The notes: a model not told the origin generated them from the letters alone. Shown: positions 17,762 through 26,528, counted from the stretch's first letter. The stretch: DNA of 64,000 nucleotides from Aureisphaera sp963669405 (GCA_963669405.2 CAXXHF010000002.1:186001-250000); one strand, 5' to 3'. Program-made: numbers and translations.

Positions 17762-18748
17762 TTAAACAGAGGTAATATCTGCTACACGTATTAATTCTAA
17801 ATCTATTTTGTTATCTCCTTTTATGGCTTCTGAAAAGGGTATCGAAACCAATTTATTATGGGAAACGCCAATCATAACATCCCTTTCTCCCTTGAGCAAT
17901 GCATCTATAGCACCAACTCCTAATCTACTACCTAGAACCCTGTCATAACAACTGGGGGTTCCTCCACGCTGGATGTGTCCTAGTACCGTGACTTTCACTT
18001 CGTATTCATCCAGGTTCTCACGTATATAATCGGCCAATTCCATGATGTTTTTCCCTATCTGGTCTCCTTCTGCAACAACAACTATACTAGAGGACTTTCC
18101 AGATTTTTTACTTCGCTTTAGAGAAGTAATAAGCCGATCTTTCCCCATATCCTGTTCCGGAATCAGGATTTCTTCCGCTCCTGCACCTATACCAGCGTTT
18201 AAGGCTATATCTCCAGCATCTCTTCCCATGACTTCCACCAAAAAGAGGCGATTATGAGAATTAGCAGTGTCCCTGATTTTATCGATTGCCTCTACCACCG
18301 TATTTAAAGCAGTATCATAACCAATAGTATAATCGGTACCATTAATATCGTTGTCTATGGTTCCTGGGATTCCTACAATGGGAAAATTAAATTCTTCATT
18401 GAATATGTTAGCACCCGTAAAGGTTCCATCACCACCAATAGCTACTAAGGCGTCAATATTAGATTCTTTTAAGTTGTCATAAGCTTCCTGCCTACCTGCC
18501 TTTGTTCTGAACTCTTGTGAACGAGCTGATTTTAAGAAAGTTCCTCCCCTATTAATAATATTCTTAACAGAACGGGGACCCAGTTCTTTAAAATCACCTT
18601 CTATCAAACCTTGCAATCCTCTAAAAACTCCTACACATTCCAAATCATGGTAGGCACAAGAACGGACTACAGCACGTATTGCTGCATTCATTCCAGGGGC
18701 ATCTCCTCCACTGGTAAGCACTGCAATTCTTTTAATTTTTTCACTCAT
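17762..18748 (-). CDS. pfkA: ATP-dependent 6-phosphofructokinase
   Basis: 328 residues, standard bacterial PfkA. Motifs: ATP-binding TSGGDAPGMNAAIRA, GGDGTFTGANIF, the substrate/catalytic PGTIDNDINGTDYTIGYDTA with the catalytic aspartate, EVMGRDAGDIA, and LGHIQRGGTPSCYDRVLGSRLG. Commits fructose 6-phosphate to glycolysis in the cytoplasm. A promoter of TTTG-N19-TAATTTTA form lies immediately upstream, and a LacI-type palindrome lies about 50 bases upstream of the start. The promoter position implies a leaderless or nearly leaderless message. Confidence 0.97.
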   Translation of the reverse strand: MSEKIKRIAVLTSGGDAPGMNAAIRAVVRSCAYHDLECVGVFRGLQGLIEGDFKELGPRSVKNIINRGGTFLKSARSQEFRTKAGRQEAYDNLKESNIDALVAIGGDGTFTGANIFNEEFNFPIVGIPGTIDNDINGTDYTIGYDTALNTVVEAIDKIRDTANSHNRLFLVEVMGRDAGDIALNAGIGAGAEEILIPEQDMGKDRLITSLKRSKKSGKSSSIVVVAEGDQIGKNIMELADYIRENLDEYEVKVTVLGHIQRGGTPSCYDRVLGSRLGVGAIDALLKGERDVMIGVSHNKLVSIPFSEAIKGDNKIDLELIRVADITSV

Positions 18749-18753
18749 TTATG

Positions 18754-18784
18754 TAAAATTATAGCAAAGTTTTTATTGAACAAA
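18754..18784 (-). promoter_or_regulatory. pfkA promoter
   Basis: On the minus strand the -33 element TTTG (18781-18784) and the -7 element TAATTTTA (18754-18761) are spaced by 19 bases, close to the Bacteroidota consensus. The -7 element ends six bases before the ATG, so transcription would begin at about the start codon. Confidence 0.55.
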
Positions 18785-18796
18785 GCAAAAAATTGA

Positions 18797-18810
18797 CGAT
18801 AACGTTTTCG
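18797..18810. promoter_or_regulatory. LacI-type operator upstream of pfkA
   Basis: CGATAACGTTTTCG is an almost perfect palindrome around AACGTT, the form used by LacI/GalR-family regulators. A nearly identical site (CGAAAACGTTTTAG) lies at 26220-26233. It is about 50 bases upstream of pfkA and downstream of the maltose genes. F. johnsoniae MalR is a LacI-family activator, so a maltose-responsive role is plausible but unproven here. Confidence 0.55.
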
Positions 18811-18830
18811 AAAAGGGTATTTTATGAAAA

Positions 18831-18849
18831 AGCCCCAAATTTTGGGGCT
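18831..18849 (-). terminator. terminator of the maltose operon
   Basis: AGCCCCAAA / TTTGGGGCT hairpin, followed on the minus strand by TTTTTC. It begins five bases after the stop of the GH13 gene and ends that operon before pfkA. Confidence 0.85.
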
Positions 18850-18854
18850 AAAAA

Positions 18855-20330
18855 TTACTTTTTAATCAAAATATGATATTCCCACGGAGCCAATTCAATG
18901 GGTGTTTTTTCGTCTACTTCCCATTCTCTATTCAAAACCACATCCCAAATAGGGCCGTTTGGTTCAAAATTATCAATCATTACTTTTTGTGAAACATCAC
19001 TTAAATTGGCAATATATCTTAATTGACTATCTCCTTGGTTCCTTTTAAATGCCAGCACCTTGGCATTATCTGTATTCAATCGCGTATAGGAAGCAGGGTT
19101 TTTTCCTCCTGATAATGCTGGATAGGTATTTTTAAGATTTCCCAGTCTGGCTAAAGTCTCCCAGGTCATTCCTTTGTCTTTTGGGATCTGATCTTTTTCA
19201 AAAAACTTGAGCCTGTGGTTTAGATCGTATTCCTGTCCGCTATACACCAAAGGCATTCCAGGAAGACAATAGGTAAGCCCTAAGAGTGCATTAGAGGCTT
19301 CTCCCATACGTTCTTTCACTGGGCCAGCCCAAGAGTTTTCATCATGATTGGTTATAAAACGCATTAGGATATCATTGGCTTCCCACTTGTTGATTTCTTC
19401 TGTCATATAATTATCGAAATCAGAAACAGACTTTTCTCCTTTTGCAATGGAATTCAGTAAATGATGGAATTCCCACGCATAGGACATTTCGAAAAGGTCA
19501 TCCTTCATTATTTCAGGTATTTCTGCCTCTGCCAACATAAAAATATCTTTCTCCGCTCGTAAAGCAGGAATTGTTTTTTCCCAAAAACTTGCAGGTACGC
19601 CATGGGCTACATCACAACGGAAACCATCTATTCCTTCTTGTACAATCCAAAACTTCATGGCATCAATCATGGCATCCTGCATTTCTATATTGTCATAATT
19701 AAGATCGGCCACATCAGTCCAGCCCCAAGGTTCTCCCTGATCATTTAGTGGGTCTGTAATTTCCCCTTTTTCATTTTTGGTATAGTATTCTGGATGTTCT
19801 GTAATCCATGGATGGTCCCAACCCGTGTGGTTAGGAACCCAATCTATAATGACATACATCCCGTTGTTGTGAGCCACCCTAACCAATTCCCTGAAATCTT
19901 CCATGGTACCGTGCTCTGGGTTTACTGCTTTATAATCTGCTACAGAGTAATAACTTCCTAAGTATTTTTTTCGTTCTTCAGGATCTTGTATATCTTCTAT
20001 GGAAGAGTTATTGGTAGCTTTTCTTTTTACCATAGAAATAGGGTGAATGGGCATTAACCAAATGATTTTTACCCCCAAATCTTTTAATTGTGGAATATCC
20101 TTGGTAAAAGCACTGAAGGTGCCTTCTGGTGAATACTGCCTGATATTGGCTTCATAAATCACAGCATTTTCCAAGTCGCTATTGGAAATACGCATTCGTT
20201 CTGGTTTTCTTTGCATTACTTCTGCATTCGTAGTACTATCTTGATCATTCTCTTCGGCTTCCTTTTCCGCTCCTTGTTTACAGGAAAACAGGACTAAGAG
20301 CATTAATAGCAAGAGGGGTATCTTTTTCAT
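18855..20330 (-). CDS. GH13 alpha-amylase family lipoprotein
   Basis: 491 residues; signal peptide with lipobox LVLFSC (cysteine about residue 17) followed by an acidic Q/E/D-rich linker, so probably membrane-anchored outside the cytoplasm. GH13 regions: IIDWVPNHTGWDHPW (I), DGFRCDVAHGVP with the nucleophile Asp (II), MLAEAEIPE with the acid/base Glu (III), RFITNHDENSW (IV). Acts on alpha-1,4-glucans, probably maltodextrins. Last gene of the operon pgmB, maltose phosphorylase, GH13, GH13, six bases after its neighbour. Confidence 0.93.
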   Translation of the reverse strand: MKKIPLLLLMLLVLFSCKQGAEKEAEENDQDSTTNAEVMQRKPERMRISNSDLENAVIYEANIRQYSPEGTFSAFTKDIPQLKDLGVKIIWLMPIHPISMVKRKATNNSSIEDIQDPEERKKYLGSYYSVADYKAVNPEHGTMEDFRELVRVAHNNGMYVIIDWVPNHTGWDHPWITEHPEYYTKNEKGEITDPLNDQGEPWGWTDVADLNYDNIEMQDAMIDAMKFWIVQEGIDGFRCDVAHGVPASFWEKTIPALRAEKDIFMLAEAEIPEIMKDDLFEMSYAWEFHHLLNSIAKGEKSVSDFDNYMTEEINKWEANDILMRFITNHDENSWAGPVKERMGEASNALLGLTYCLPGMPLVYSGQEYDLNHRLKFFEKDQIPKDKGMTWETLARLGNLKNTYPALSGGKNPASYTRLNTDNAKVLAFKRNQGDSQLRYIANLSDVSQKVMIDNFEPNGPIWDVVLNREWEVDEKTPIELAPWEYHILIKK

Positions 20331-20336
20331 GGTGTT

Positions 20337-22025
20337 TTATTTTATAGGTTCCAATAGGACAACATCGAAATCTGAACGGAAAGATGCTTTTCCTTCTTTA
20401 ACTTCAACTTCTTGATTACTGTATGCATCGCGTAATCGGGTGCCGTCGCTAAAGATACTGGAAACTTCTATTTGCTTCTCTGTTGGAGCTTCCAAACTAA
20501 CCACTACTTTATCTGAAAAGTCTCCATGCGTATAGGTTCTGGAAAACGTATAAGGAAATTCAGAAATCATTTGATGAACTCCAGCTCCTATAGCCATATG
20601 GTTGTTTCTGAATTTTCCCAACTTTTGCCAATGGGTCAATAGTTTTTTAGTTTCTTCATCACTAGCTATGCTATCCCAGTCCATATTAGAACGCAAGGTA
20701 GCATCACCGTTGGTTCCTTCTATGATTAGGGATCTACCAATTTCATCACCATAATATATCTGAGAAGCGCCTGGAGCCATTAACAATCGGATGGCGCTTT
20801 CAAAAGTCTTCTCCCTAGCCTTATCATAGGGATTCCCATCATCATGGGAAGAAATATAGTTTAAGGTACTAAACCCTTCCAATTCTCCATTCAAAATATT
20901 TGAATAGTTGCTGAATACGCTTTCTAAGGATTGATCTGAGGTTCCACGTAAATCAAAATTAATCATTGCACTAAAGCTATCATTAAAGTAATCAACTTTA
21001 CGATCTCCAAAATCATATTCTTTGCCAGAATTGATGTTGTAGAAATAAATCTCACCTACCAAATAAAAAGGATTGTCGTCCATTACCAAGGTTGGATTTG
21101 CTGATTTCCAATCGGCAAAAGCAGTTTCACATACGTCTTCAAACTCTTCCCAAACATATTCTTCGGTATGTTTTACGGTATCAACTCGATATCCATCAAT
21201 GCCGAAATCTGTAATATAGTCTGCAAGCCATTTCATGATATAGAATCTGGGAGCTCTGGGATGGCCTGTTTTTTCAAAAAAGGTATCCAGCTCGGCCATT
21301 TCTTCGTCATACCGTCCTTCTGCCTTCCATTTTTCTTCTAATTGTGGGGGTAAAGAGACCTCTTTATTACTCTCTGTCAATACATCTGGAAGATTCTCAA
21401 CCAAAGTACACTTTATGGTAGATTCATAGGTTTGAAAGTCACACTTTGGTGAGGTCCGTACCCACTCACTGGGCCAAACTCCATCTAGCTCTGTTTGTGG
21501 GCCATGGTGATTGATCACTGCATCTAACAAAATCCGAATGCCGTGGTTATGTGCAGTTGTCACTAGTTCCAAAAGATCTTCTTTTGTTCCAAAGTTTGGA
21601 TCTAATGCTGTCCAATCTTTAGTCCAATAACCATGATACCCATATGTGTAACCTGTTCCTTCATCAACTCCATCATGTATTTGTTCTACAATGGGAGTCA
21701 TCCAGATGGCATTTACACCCAAATCATTAAAATACCCTTCTTTAATTTTCTTAGTAACCCCTTTTATATCACCTCCTTCAAAGCCCCGTAAAAGTGCTGT
21801 CTCTTGAGTTCTGTTGAAATTGATATCATTTGTAGGGTCTCCATTATGAAATCGATCAGTTAACAGAAAATAGACATTAGCCCCTTCCCAAGTGAAATGG
21901 GGTTTTTGTGATACTGATGATTCTTCTTGAGCTACTTCCGAAGTTTTGTCTGCCTTTTTGCTATCACCACAACCCATCCAAACTAGGGCAATAAGGGAAA
22001 TGAAAAGATTTATTCGTAATGACAT
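20337..22025 (-). CDS. GH13 alpha-amylase family lipoprotein
   Basis: 562 residues; lipobox LVWMGC near residue 19 and a Ser/Glu-rich linker. GH13 motifs: LLDAVINHHG (I), DGYRVDTVKHTEEY (II), LVGEIYFYN (III), ISSHDDGNPYD (IV), with a C-terminal beta domain. An inserted segment about residues 180-240 (TSPKCDFQTYEST, VLTESNKEVSLPPQ) carries two cysteines. This is the SusA/SusG-like class of neopullulanase/alpha-amylase; starch or pullulan breakdown outside the cytoplasm is likely. Seven bases from the next gene in both directions. Confidence 0.93.
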   Translation of the reverse strand: MSLRINLFISLIALVWMGCGDSKKADKTSEVAQEESSVSQKPHFTWEGANVYFLLTDRFHNGDPTNDINFNRTQETALLRGFEGGDIKGVTKKIKEGYFNDLGVNAIWMTPIVEQIHDGVDEGTGYTYGYHGYWTKDWTALDPNFGTKEDLLELVTTAHNHGIRILLDAVINHHGPQTELDGVWPSEWVRTSPKCDFQTYESTIKCTLVENLPDVLTESNKEVSLPPQLEEKWKAEGRYDEEMAELDTFFEKTGHPRAPRFYIMKWLADYITDFGIDGYRVDTVKHTEEYVWEEFEDVCETAFADWKSANPTLVMDDNPFYLVGEIYFYNINSGKEYDFGDRKVDYFNDSFSAMINFDLRGTSDQSLESVFSNYSNILNGELEGFSTLNYISSHDDGNPYDKAREKTFESAIRLLMAPGASQIYYGDEIGRSLIIEGTNGDATLRSNMDWDSIASDEETKKLLTHWQKLGKFRNNHMAIGAGVHQMISEFPYTFSRTYTHGDFSDKVVVSLEAPTEKQIEVSSIFSDGTRLRDAYSNQEVEVKEGKASFRSDFDVVLLEPIK

Positions 22026-22031
22026 GATCTT

Positions 22032-24314
22032 TTAGTTTATGGTTATACTTTCAGAATTTAGAACGAGTGTTGTCTCTGGACCACTTTCTAACGTAAAATG
22101 GGTACGATCGTCTTCTACTTGTACTTTTATAATACTTCCTCTAAAATTGATTTTAAACGAATAATGGCTCCACTGCTCTGGAATTTTGGGTTCAAAATGA
22201 AGTTGTCCATTCTTAATCCTCATACCTCCAAAACCTTCTACAATACTCATCCAAGTGCCCGCCATACTGGTAATATGACAGCCTTCTTCCACTTCTTTAT
22301 TGTAATCGTCCAAATCCAGACGGGAAGTTCGTAAATAGAAGGCATAGGCCTGTTCCATCCTTCCTAATTTTGCTGCTTGTATACTGTGAACACAGGGAGA
22401 AAGCGAAGATTCATGTACCGTAAAGGGTTCATAAAAATCAAAATGACGTTCCAGTTCTTCTTCCGTAAAATGATCCTCAAATAGATAAAAACCCTGTAAC
22501 GTATCTGCTTGTTTTATGTACGGAGATCTTAAAATACGATCCCAAGACCATTTCTGATTGATAGGACGGTTTTCTTTTCCAAGGTTTGCAACGGTAATCA
22601 ATTCCTTATCCAAAAACCCGTCTTGTTGTAAATATATATTGTGTTCTTCTGAAAATGGAAAATACATTTGATTGGCTACTTTCATCCAATTTGAAATCTC
22701 ATCTTGGGTAAGTTGTGTCTTCTCTATGATTCGATCGTAATCCACCTCTGAGGTGTTTTTAACACGATTTATCATTTCATGGGCATAGTTAATAGACCAT
22801 TGTGCAATGTAATTGGTATACCAGTTATTATTCACATTGTTTTCGTACTCATTGGGCCCTGTAACTCCAAGGATGACATATTGGTTCTTTGCTTTACTGA
22901 AACCGGCCCTCTGATGCCAGAAACGAGCAATACCTATGAGTACTTCCAAGCCCATTTCTGGTATATAGGTAGTATCTCCTGTATAGCGTTCATAATTAAA
23001 GATGGCAAAGGCAATAGCTCCGTTTCTATGGATTTCTTCAAAGGTAATTTCCCATTCGTTATGGCATTCCTCCCCATTCATAGTAACCATAGGATACAGC
23101 GCAGCACCATTAGAAAATCCTAGTTTTTCAGCATTTTCAATAGCTTTATCTAGTTGATCATACCTATATTTCAACAAATTCCTTGCTACCTGTCTATCTT
23201 TGGTTGCCATATAGAAAGGGATACAATAAGCTTCCGTATCCCAATAGGTACTACCTCCATATTTCTCTCCTGTAAATCCTTTGGGTCCAATATTAAGCCG
23301 GGCATCTTTACCGGAATAGGTCTGATTTAATTGAAAAATATTGAACCGTATCCCTTGCTGTGCTTTTACATCGCCTCCAATCGTGATATCGGCCATCTCC
23401 CAAACCTGAGCCCATACCTTTGCCTGTGCTTGTTTTAATGCATCATATCCTAAAGAGGTTCCTTCCTTAAGCACCTCTTTTGCAGCTGAAATCAAACTTG
23501 AAGGTTCGTGGTTTAAGGATACTACATATCCTGCAAATTTTTGAAGTACCGCTGTATCTCCTTTTGTTAATGAAACAGCATACGCTGCATGAATGCTTTT
23601 GTCGTTTTTCTCAATTTTTGGAAGTACATCAATTTCATTTCCATTTACCGTTAATTTGGATTGCATGAAGGTGCATACATCAAAATGGGTCTTCATGGTT
23701 CTTGTTCTGATGAAAGCTTGGTCCTGTGTTTCGGAAATTTCTAAAACTTCCCAGAACTCATCATCCCAGTTACTATCTTCATTTTTAATGTCTGCATCCA
23801 AATATGAGCTGAAAACAATTTCTGCTGTACCGTTTAATAATGTTACGGAGTAGTTTATTACACCCAATTCATCATGGTCTGCATGGAGGATTCTAGTACT
23901 CTCCACTTCTATTTCAATACCATTTTGAAGGGTAGCCGTAAAGGATCGAAGGTAGTATCCATCCTTCATGTTTAATTCTCTACGAAATTTACCTATTTGG
24001 CATTGATGTAAATCTAGATTTTCGCCATTGATTGAAATTCTAATGCCAATCCAATTGGGAGCATTTAAAACTTTGGCAAAATATTCTGGGTATCCATTTT
24101 TCCACCAACCAACACGGGTTTTATCGGGATAATAAATTCCTCCTATATAGCTTCCCTGAAAAGTGGGTCCGCTATAATCTTCTTCAAAATTGGCTCGTTG
24201 GCCCATGGCTCCGTTTCCAATGCTGAAAAGGCTTTCGGATGATTTCACCAAGGTTGCATCAAATCCTTCTTCAATAATACGCCACGGATCTGCAATGATA
24301 TATTCTTGATTCAT
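22032..24314 (-). CDS. GH65 maltose phosphorylase
   Basis: 760 residues, full GH65 length. N-terminal beta-sandwich, helical linker and an alpha/alpha barrel. The catalytic acid lies in HNEWEITFEEIHRNGAIAFA, and the phosphate-binding segment is HESSLSPCVHSI. Converts maltose plus phosphate to glucose and beta-glucose 1-phosphate in the cytoplasm (no signal peptide). Kojibiose or trehalose phosphorylase are relatives, but the amylase and pgmB neighbours favour maltose. The partner gene pgmB lies 23 bases upstream. Confidence 0.93.
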   Translation of the reverse strand: MNQEYIIADPWRIIEEGFDATLVKSSESLFSIGNGAMGQRANFEEDYSGPTFQGSYIGGIYYPDKTRVGWWKNGYPEYFAKVLNAPNWIGIRISINGENLDLHQCQIGKFRRELNMKDGYYLRSFTATLQNGIEIEVESTRILHADHDELGVINYSVTLLNGTAEIVFSSYLDADIKNEDSNWDDEFWEVLEISETQDQAFIRTRTMKTHFDVCTFMQSKLTVNGNEIDVLPKIEKNDKSIHAAYAVSLTKGDTAVLQKFAGYVVSLNHEPSSLISAAKEVLKEGTSLGYDALKQAQAKVWAQVWEMADITIGGDVKAQQGIRFNIFQLNQTYSGKDARLNIGPKGFTGEKYGGSTYWDTEAYCIPFYMATKDRQVARNLLKYRYDQLDKAIENAEKLGFSNGAALYPMVTMNGEECHNEWEITFEEIHRNGAIAFAIFNYERYTGDTTYIPEMGLEVLIGIARFWHQRAGFSKAKNQYVILGVTGPNEYENNVNNNWYTNYIAQWSINYAHEMINRVKNTSEVDYDRIIEKTQLTQDEISNWMKVANQMYFPFSEEHNIYLQQDGFLDKELITVANLGKENRPINQKWSWDRILRSPYIKQADTLQGFYLFEDHFTEEELERHFDFYEPFTVHESSLSPCVHSIQAAKLGRMEQAYAFYLRTSRLDLDDYNKEVEEGCHITSMAGTWMSIVEGFGGMRIKNGQLHFEPKIPEQWSHYSFKINFRGSIIKVQVEDDRTHFTLESGPETTLVLNSESITIN

Positions 24315-24337
24315 ATATTGATTTTTTTTGCAGTTCT

Positions 24338-24994
24338 TTATTGATCTATTAGGTTATTTAGGAATTCGTTGGACATTTCCGTGAAATCTGAAAAGACATA
24401 ATTGGCTTCTTTCAATATTTCCGGTTTACCTATGCCTACGCTTACCATTCCAGCTGTATTTGCTGCTTGAATTCCAGCTAAGGAATCTTCAAAAACGATA
24501 GCATCCTCAGGGGCCACTCCCAGTTCTCTAGCAGCTTTTAAAAAAACTTCTGGATTTGGTTTGGCCATAGAAACATCATTACCATCTACAATAGCTTGAA
24601 ATGCATTGTATAATTTGACTTCTTTTAAGATTTTTCGGGCATTTTTACTTGCAGATCCAAGTGCAATAGCTTGATCCCTTTCCAAAAAAAATGTAAGAAC
24701 TCTTTTTACATCTGGTAGAATCTCATCTTCATTCATGGTAGCAATATATTCCAGATAGTCATTGTTTTTTAGGGCGAGGAGCTCCATGAATTTATCTTCG
24801 TGTAACTCCTTATTTCCCCATGTTAATATTTTTTTAAGTGATTGTACACGGCTTACTCCCTTAAGTTGCTCATTATCTTCTTCTGAAAAAGAAATCCCTA
24901 AGCTTTCTGCTAGTTTTTTCCAAGCGAGGTAGTGGTATTTGGCTGTATCTACAATGACACCATCCAAATCAAAAATAAATGCTTTTTTTGTCAT
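24338..24994 (-). CDS. pgmB: beta-phosphoglucomutase
   Basis: 218 residues, HAD superfamily. The nucleophile motif is FDLDGVIVDTAKYHYLAWK at residue 8 onward, with the cap domain helix pair, GSASKNARKIL and FEDSLAGIQAA motifs. It turns beta-glucose 1-phosphate from maltose phosphorylase into glucose 6-phosphate. First gene of the operon, and the natural position for the operator is the 25-26 kb gap. No convincing Bacteroidota -7 box is seen right upstream, so the cassette-like insertion described below may have cut it from its promoter. Confidence 0.93.
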   Translation of the reverse strand: MTKKAFIFDLDGVIVDTAKYHYLAWKKLAESLGISFSEEDNEQLKGVSRVQSLKKILTWGNKELHEDKFMELLALKNNDYLEYIATMNEDEILPDVKRVLTFFLERDQAIALGSASKNARKILKEVKLYNAFQAIVDGNDVSMAKPNPEVFLKAARELGVAPEDAIVFEDSLAGIQAANTAGMVSVGIGKPEILKEANYVFSDFTEMSNEFLNNLIDQ

Positions 24995-25060
24995 GTATTC
25001 TTATCCTATAAACGTCAAATAGTAATTCAATTTATTAATAAACGGTCTCGGCTATAAGCA

Positions 25061-25072
25061 GTTGTGCGGTTT
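25061..25072 (+). repeat. boundary-like element GTTGTGCGGTTT
   Basis: This stretch, in the sequence context GCTATAAGCAGTTGTGCGG followed by TTTAGCAATTAAC, resembles the core GTTGTACGTAGTTT of the left end of the inverted-repeat pair at 25160-25171 and 26109-26120. It lies between pgmB and the 305-residue gene and may mark an older or nested insertion boundary. Confidence 0.4.
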
Positions 25073-25103
25073 AGCAATTAACTTAGCAAGTACACACCTA
25101 ACT

Positions 25104-25123
25104 AAAAATCCTCATAGATTTTT
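25104..25123. terminator. weak hairpin AAAAATC/GATTTTT
   Basis: AAAAATC-CTCATA-GATTTTT is a 7-bp AT-rich stem. It could end transcription in either direction in the gap between pgmB and the cassette-like insertion. Weak because the stem is AT-rich. Confidence 0.35.
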
Positions 25124-25159
25124 CAGAAGTTGGCAAGAACAAGCAATTACTTATGGCCA

Positions 25160-25171
25160 TTGTTGTACGTA
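25160..25171 (+). repeat. left inverted repeat of cassette-like insertion
   Basis: TTGTTGTACGTA here is repeated exactly in inverted orientation at 26109-26120 (TACGTACAACAA). The match extends to about 18 bases with a few mismatches. The pair encloses a single gene tightly. Confidence 0.7.
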
Positions 25172-25176
25172 GTTTT

Positions 25177-26094
25177 TTAATCTTCTTTAGTTTCAATGGA
25201 AAAATCGTAATAGTCATAATCGAATTTCCCTATCCAACAGCTTACTATTCCGCTTTTGAATTTCAATCCGTTTTTCTTTACTACTTCCATTTGTTTTTTA
25301 GTTTCTTGGTCCATATTATATCCATCTTTTTCTGCTCTTTCCAATGCAGAATATGCATAAATTCTAGACACAGGGTTTACTCCAAAAATGAGCTTTTTTA
25401 TTATGTCATATTCTTTGTTTTTCAAAAGTGTTTTGAAAAAGTTGTTTGCAAAATGCACAAAATTACCATCAACGTGATAAGTGTCTAAATTCCATTCAAC
25501 TTGATTAAGATTGTAATAAGCATTTAGTGCATCAGTGCTGTTTTCGTCAGTATCAATTTCCAATGTGAAATTCGGGTGCTTTTTTTGATATTCAGATAAG
25601 TTTTTACTGAATAACTTATAATACTCCATATTTGCTCCACTACAAGTTAAAGGAACAGTTATCTCTTTGAGATAAATATTCTCAAATACGTTTTCCTTAA
25701 CTTCAGTATCCAATCTTGAATAAATTATTAGGTCATTATAAGTCAGTATTTTTAGATTGAAACTTGTATACCCACCATGAAAATCGTGTGTTACTAATTT
25801 TAATTCATCTAATAATTCTATTGTCTTACTTGATGTATTTCCTTTTCCAGTTAAAAGCGAAGGATAAACAGTCAAATAATCAGTTACAGTTGGTTTTAAA
25901 TTTGCAATTGGATTTACCATTTCTCTGAAACGAGTTAAGTCAGTTTCTACCCAATCAGAATTTGGATTTGGGTTTTTGTCTTTTGGTTTGCAGGTATGAC
26001 AATGTTCTAATTCCGCTTTATTTAATTCATAAACGGTTTGTCCGTAACACGAATAAAAAAGAAAAAAGAAAAATGTTGAAATTAGAATTTTCAT
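25177..26094 (-). CDS. secreted protein of unknown function inside an inverted-repeat cassette
   Basis: 305 residues with a signal peptide (ILISTFFFFLFYSCYGQ); the Cys could be a lipobox but SYC..GQ could also be an ordinary cleavage site. After it comes ELEHCHTCKPKDKNPNPNSD with a CxxC. The remainder has no motif I recognise; it is rich in Asn, Tyr and Lys and has a different composition from the metabolic genes around it. Flanked directly by a 12-bp inverted repeat, six bases after the stop and 14 bases before the start, so it looks like a single-gene mobile cassette. Confidence 0.65.
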   Translation of the reverse strand: MKILISTFFFFLFYSCYGQTVYELNKAELEHCHTCKPKDKNPNPNSDWVETDLTRFREMVNPIANLKPTVTDYLTVYPSLLTGKGNTSSKTIELLDELKLVTHDFHGGYTSFNLKILTYNDLIIYSRLDTEVKENVFENIYLKEITVPLTCSGANMEYYKLFSKNLSEYQKKHPNFTLEIDTDENSTDALNAYYNLNQVEWNLDTYHVDGNFVHFANNFFKTLLKNKEYDIIKKLIFGVNPVSRIYAYSALERAEKDGYNMDQETKKQMEVVKKNGLKFKSGIVSCWIGKFDYDYYDFSIETKED

Positions 26095-26108
26095 TGTTTG
26101 GTTTAAAT

Positions 26109-26120
26109 TACGTACAACAA
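26109..26120 (-). repeat. right inverted repeat of cassette-like insertion
   Basis: TACGTACAACAA, the exact reverse complement of 25160-25171. It lies 14 bases upstream of the start of the enclosed gene. Confidence 0.7.
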
Positions 26121-26219
26121 GTGGTTAATCAATGGAAATCATCACCATTATTACCCTAAAACTGCTAATTTGGTTTTAAAGATATGTATTTTTTGAAGCG
26201 TAGAAATGGAATAAATTAT

Positions 26220-26233
26220 CGAAAACGTTTTAG
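26220..26233. promoter_or_regulatory. LacI-type operator, displaced from the maltose operon
   Basis: CGAAAACGTTTTAG differs from the pfkA-upstream site (18797-18810) at two positions and keeps the AACGTT centre. It lies upstream of the cassette gene, but without the cassette it would sit upstream of pgmB. This supports insertion of the cassette between the operator and the operon. Confidence 0.5.
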
Positions 26234-26349
26234 TTGTAATGTTGTATTAAATTCTAATGAACATTCACGGAGTATCAATGTATATCTAGAGCGAACCATA
26301 TCCTATTTTCCTATAGGATAATATGTTTTTAACATTTGTTAAGGGAAAA

Positions 26350-26367
26350 ATACGTGTAAGCACGTAT
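26350..26367. promoter_or_regulatory. ATACGTG/CACGTAT palindrome
   Basis: ATACGTG-TAAG-CACGTAT, a perfect 7-bp inverted repeat with a 4-base spacer in an intergenic gap. It could be a regulator site or small hairpin. No link to a gene is proven. Confidence 0.35.
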
Positions 26368-26490
26368 ATGTAGATAAAATTAGTAGTCTATCTTTGATGT
26401 ATTAGTGAATTCGTATTGAAAAAATTTTTTGTGGGGATAAAAAATTGATTTTCGGTACAAAAATAAAATTTACTAAGTTAGGTTTGTTAT

Positions 26491-26525
26491 AAGCGCTGTT
26501 ATCACTAAACAGCGCTTTCTTTTTT
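26491..26525 (+). terminator. strong hairpin terminator between convergent-side sequences
   Basis: AAGCGCTGTT-ATCACTA-AACAGCGCTT (10-bp perfect stem) followed by TCTTTTTT on the plus strand. On the minus strand it lies a few bases after the stop of the CocE hydrolase gene, so it may also end that transcript, but the T-run points to plus-strand use. Confidence 0.7.
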
Positions 26526-26528
26526 GCC

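Larger units (their letters stand above)
26095..26528. other. 434-bp gap: cassette end, LacI-type operator, palindrome and terminator
   Basis: No gene is seen here. The region holds the right repeat (26109-26120), the operator-like site (26220-26233), the ATACGTG/CACGTAT palindrome (26350-26367), a plus-strand -7-like box TATCTTTG (26389-26396) and a strong hairpin with T-run (26491-26525). A short plus-strand RNA of about 120 bases from near 26403 to 26525 is possible but has no -33 box. Confidence 0.5.
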
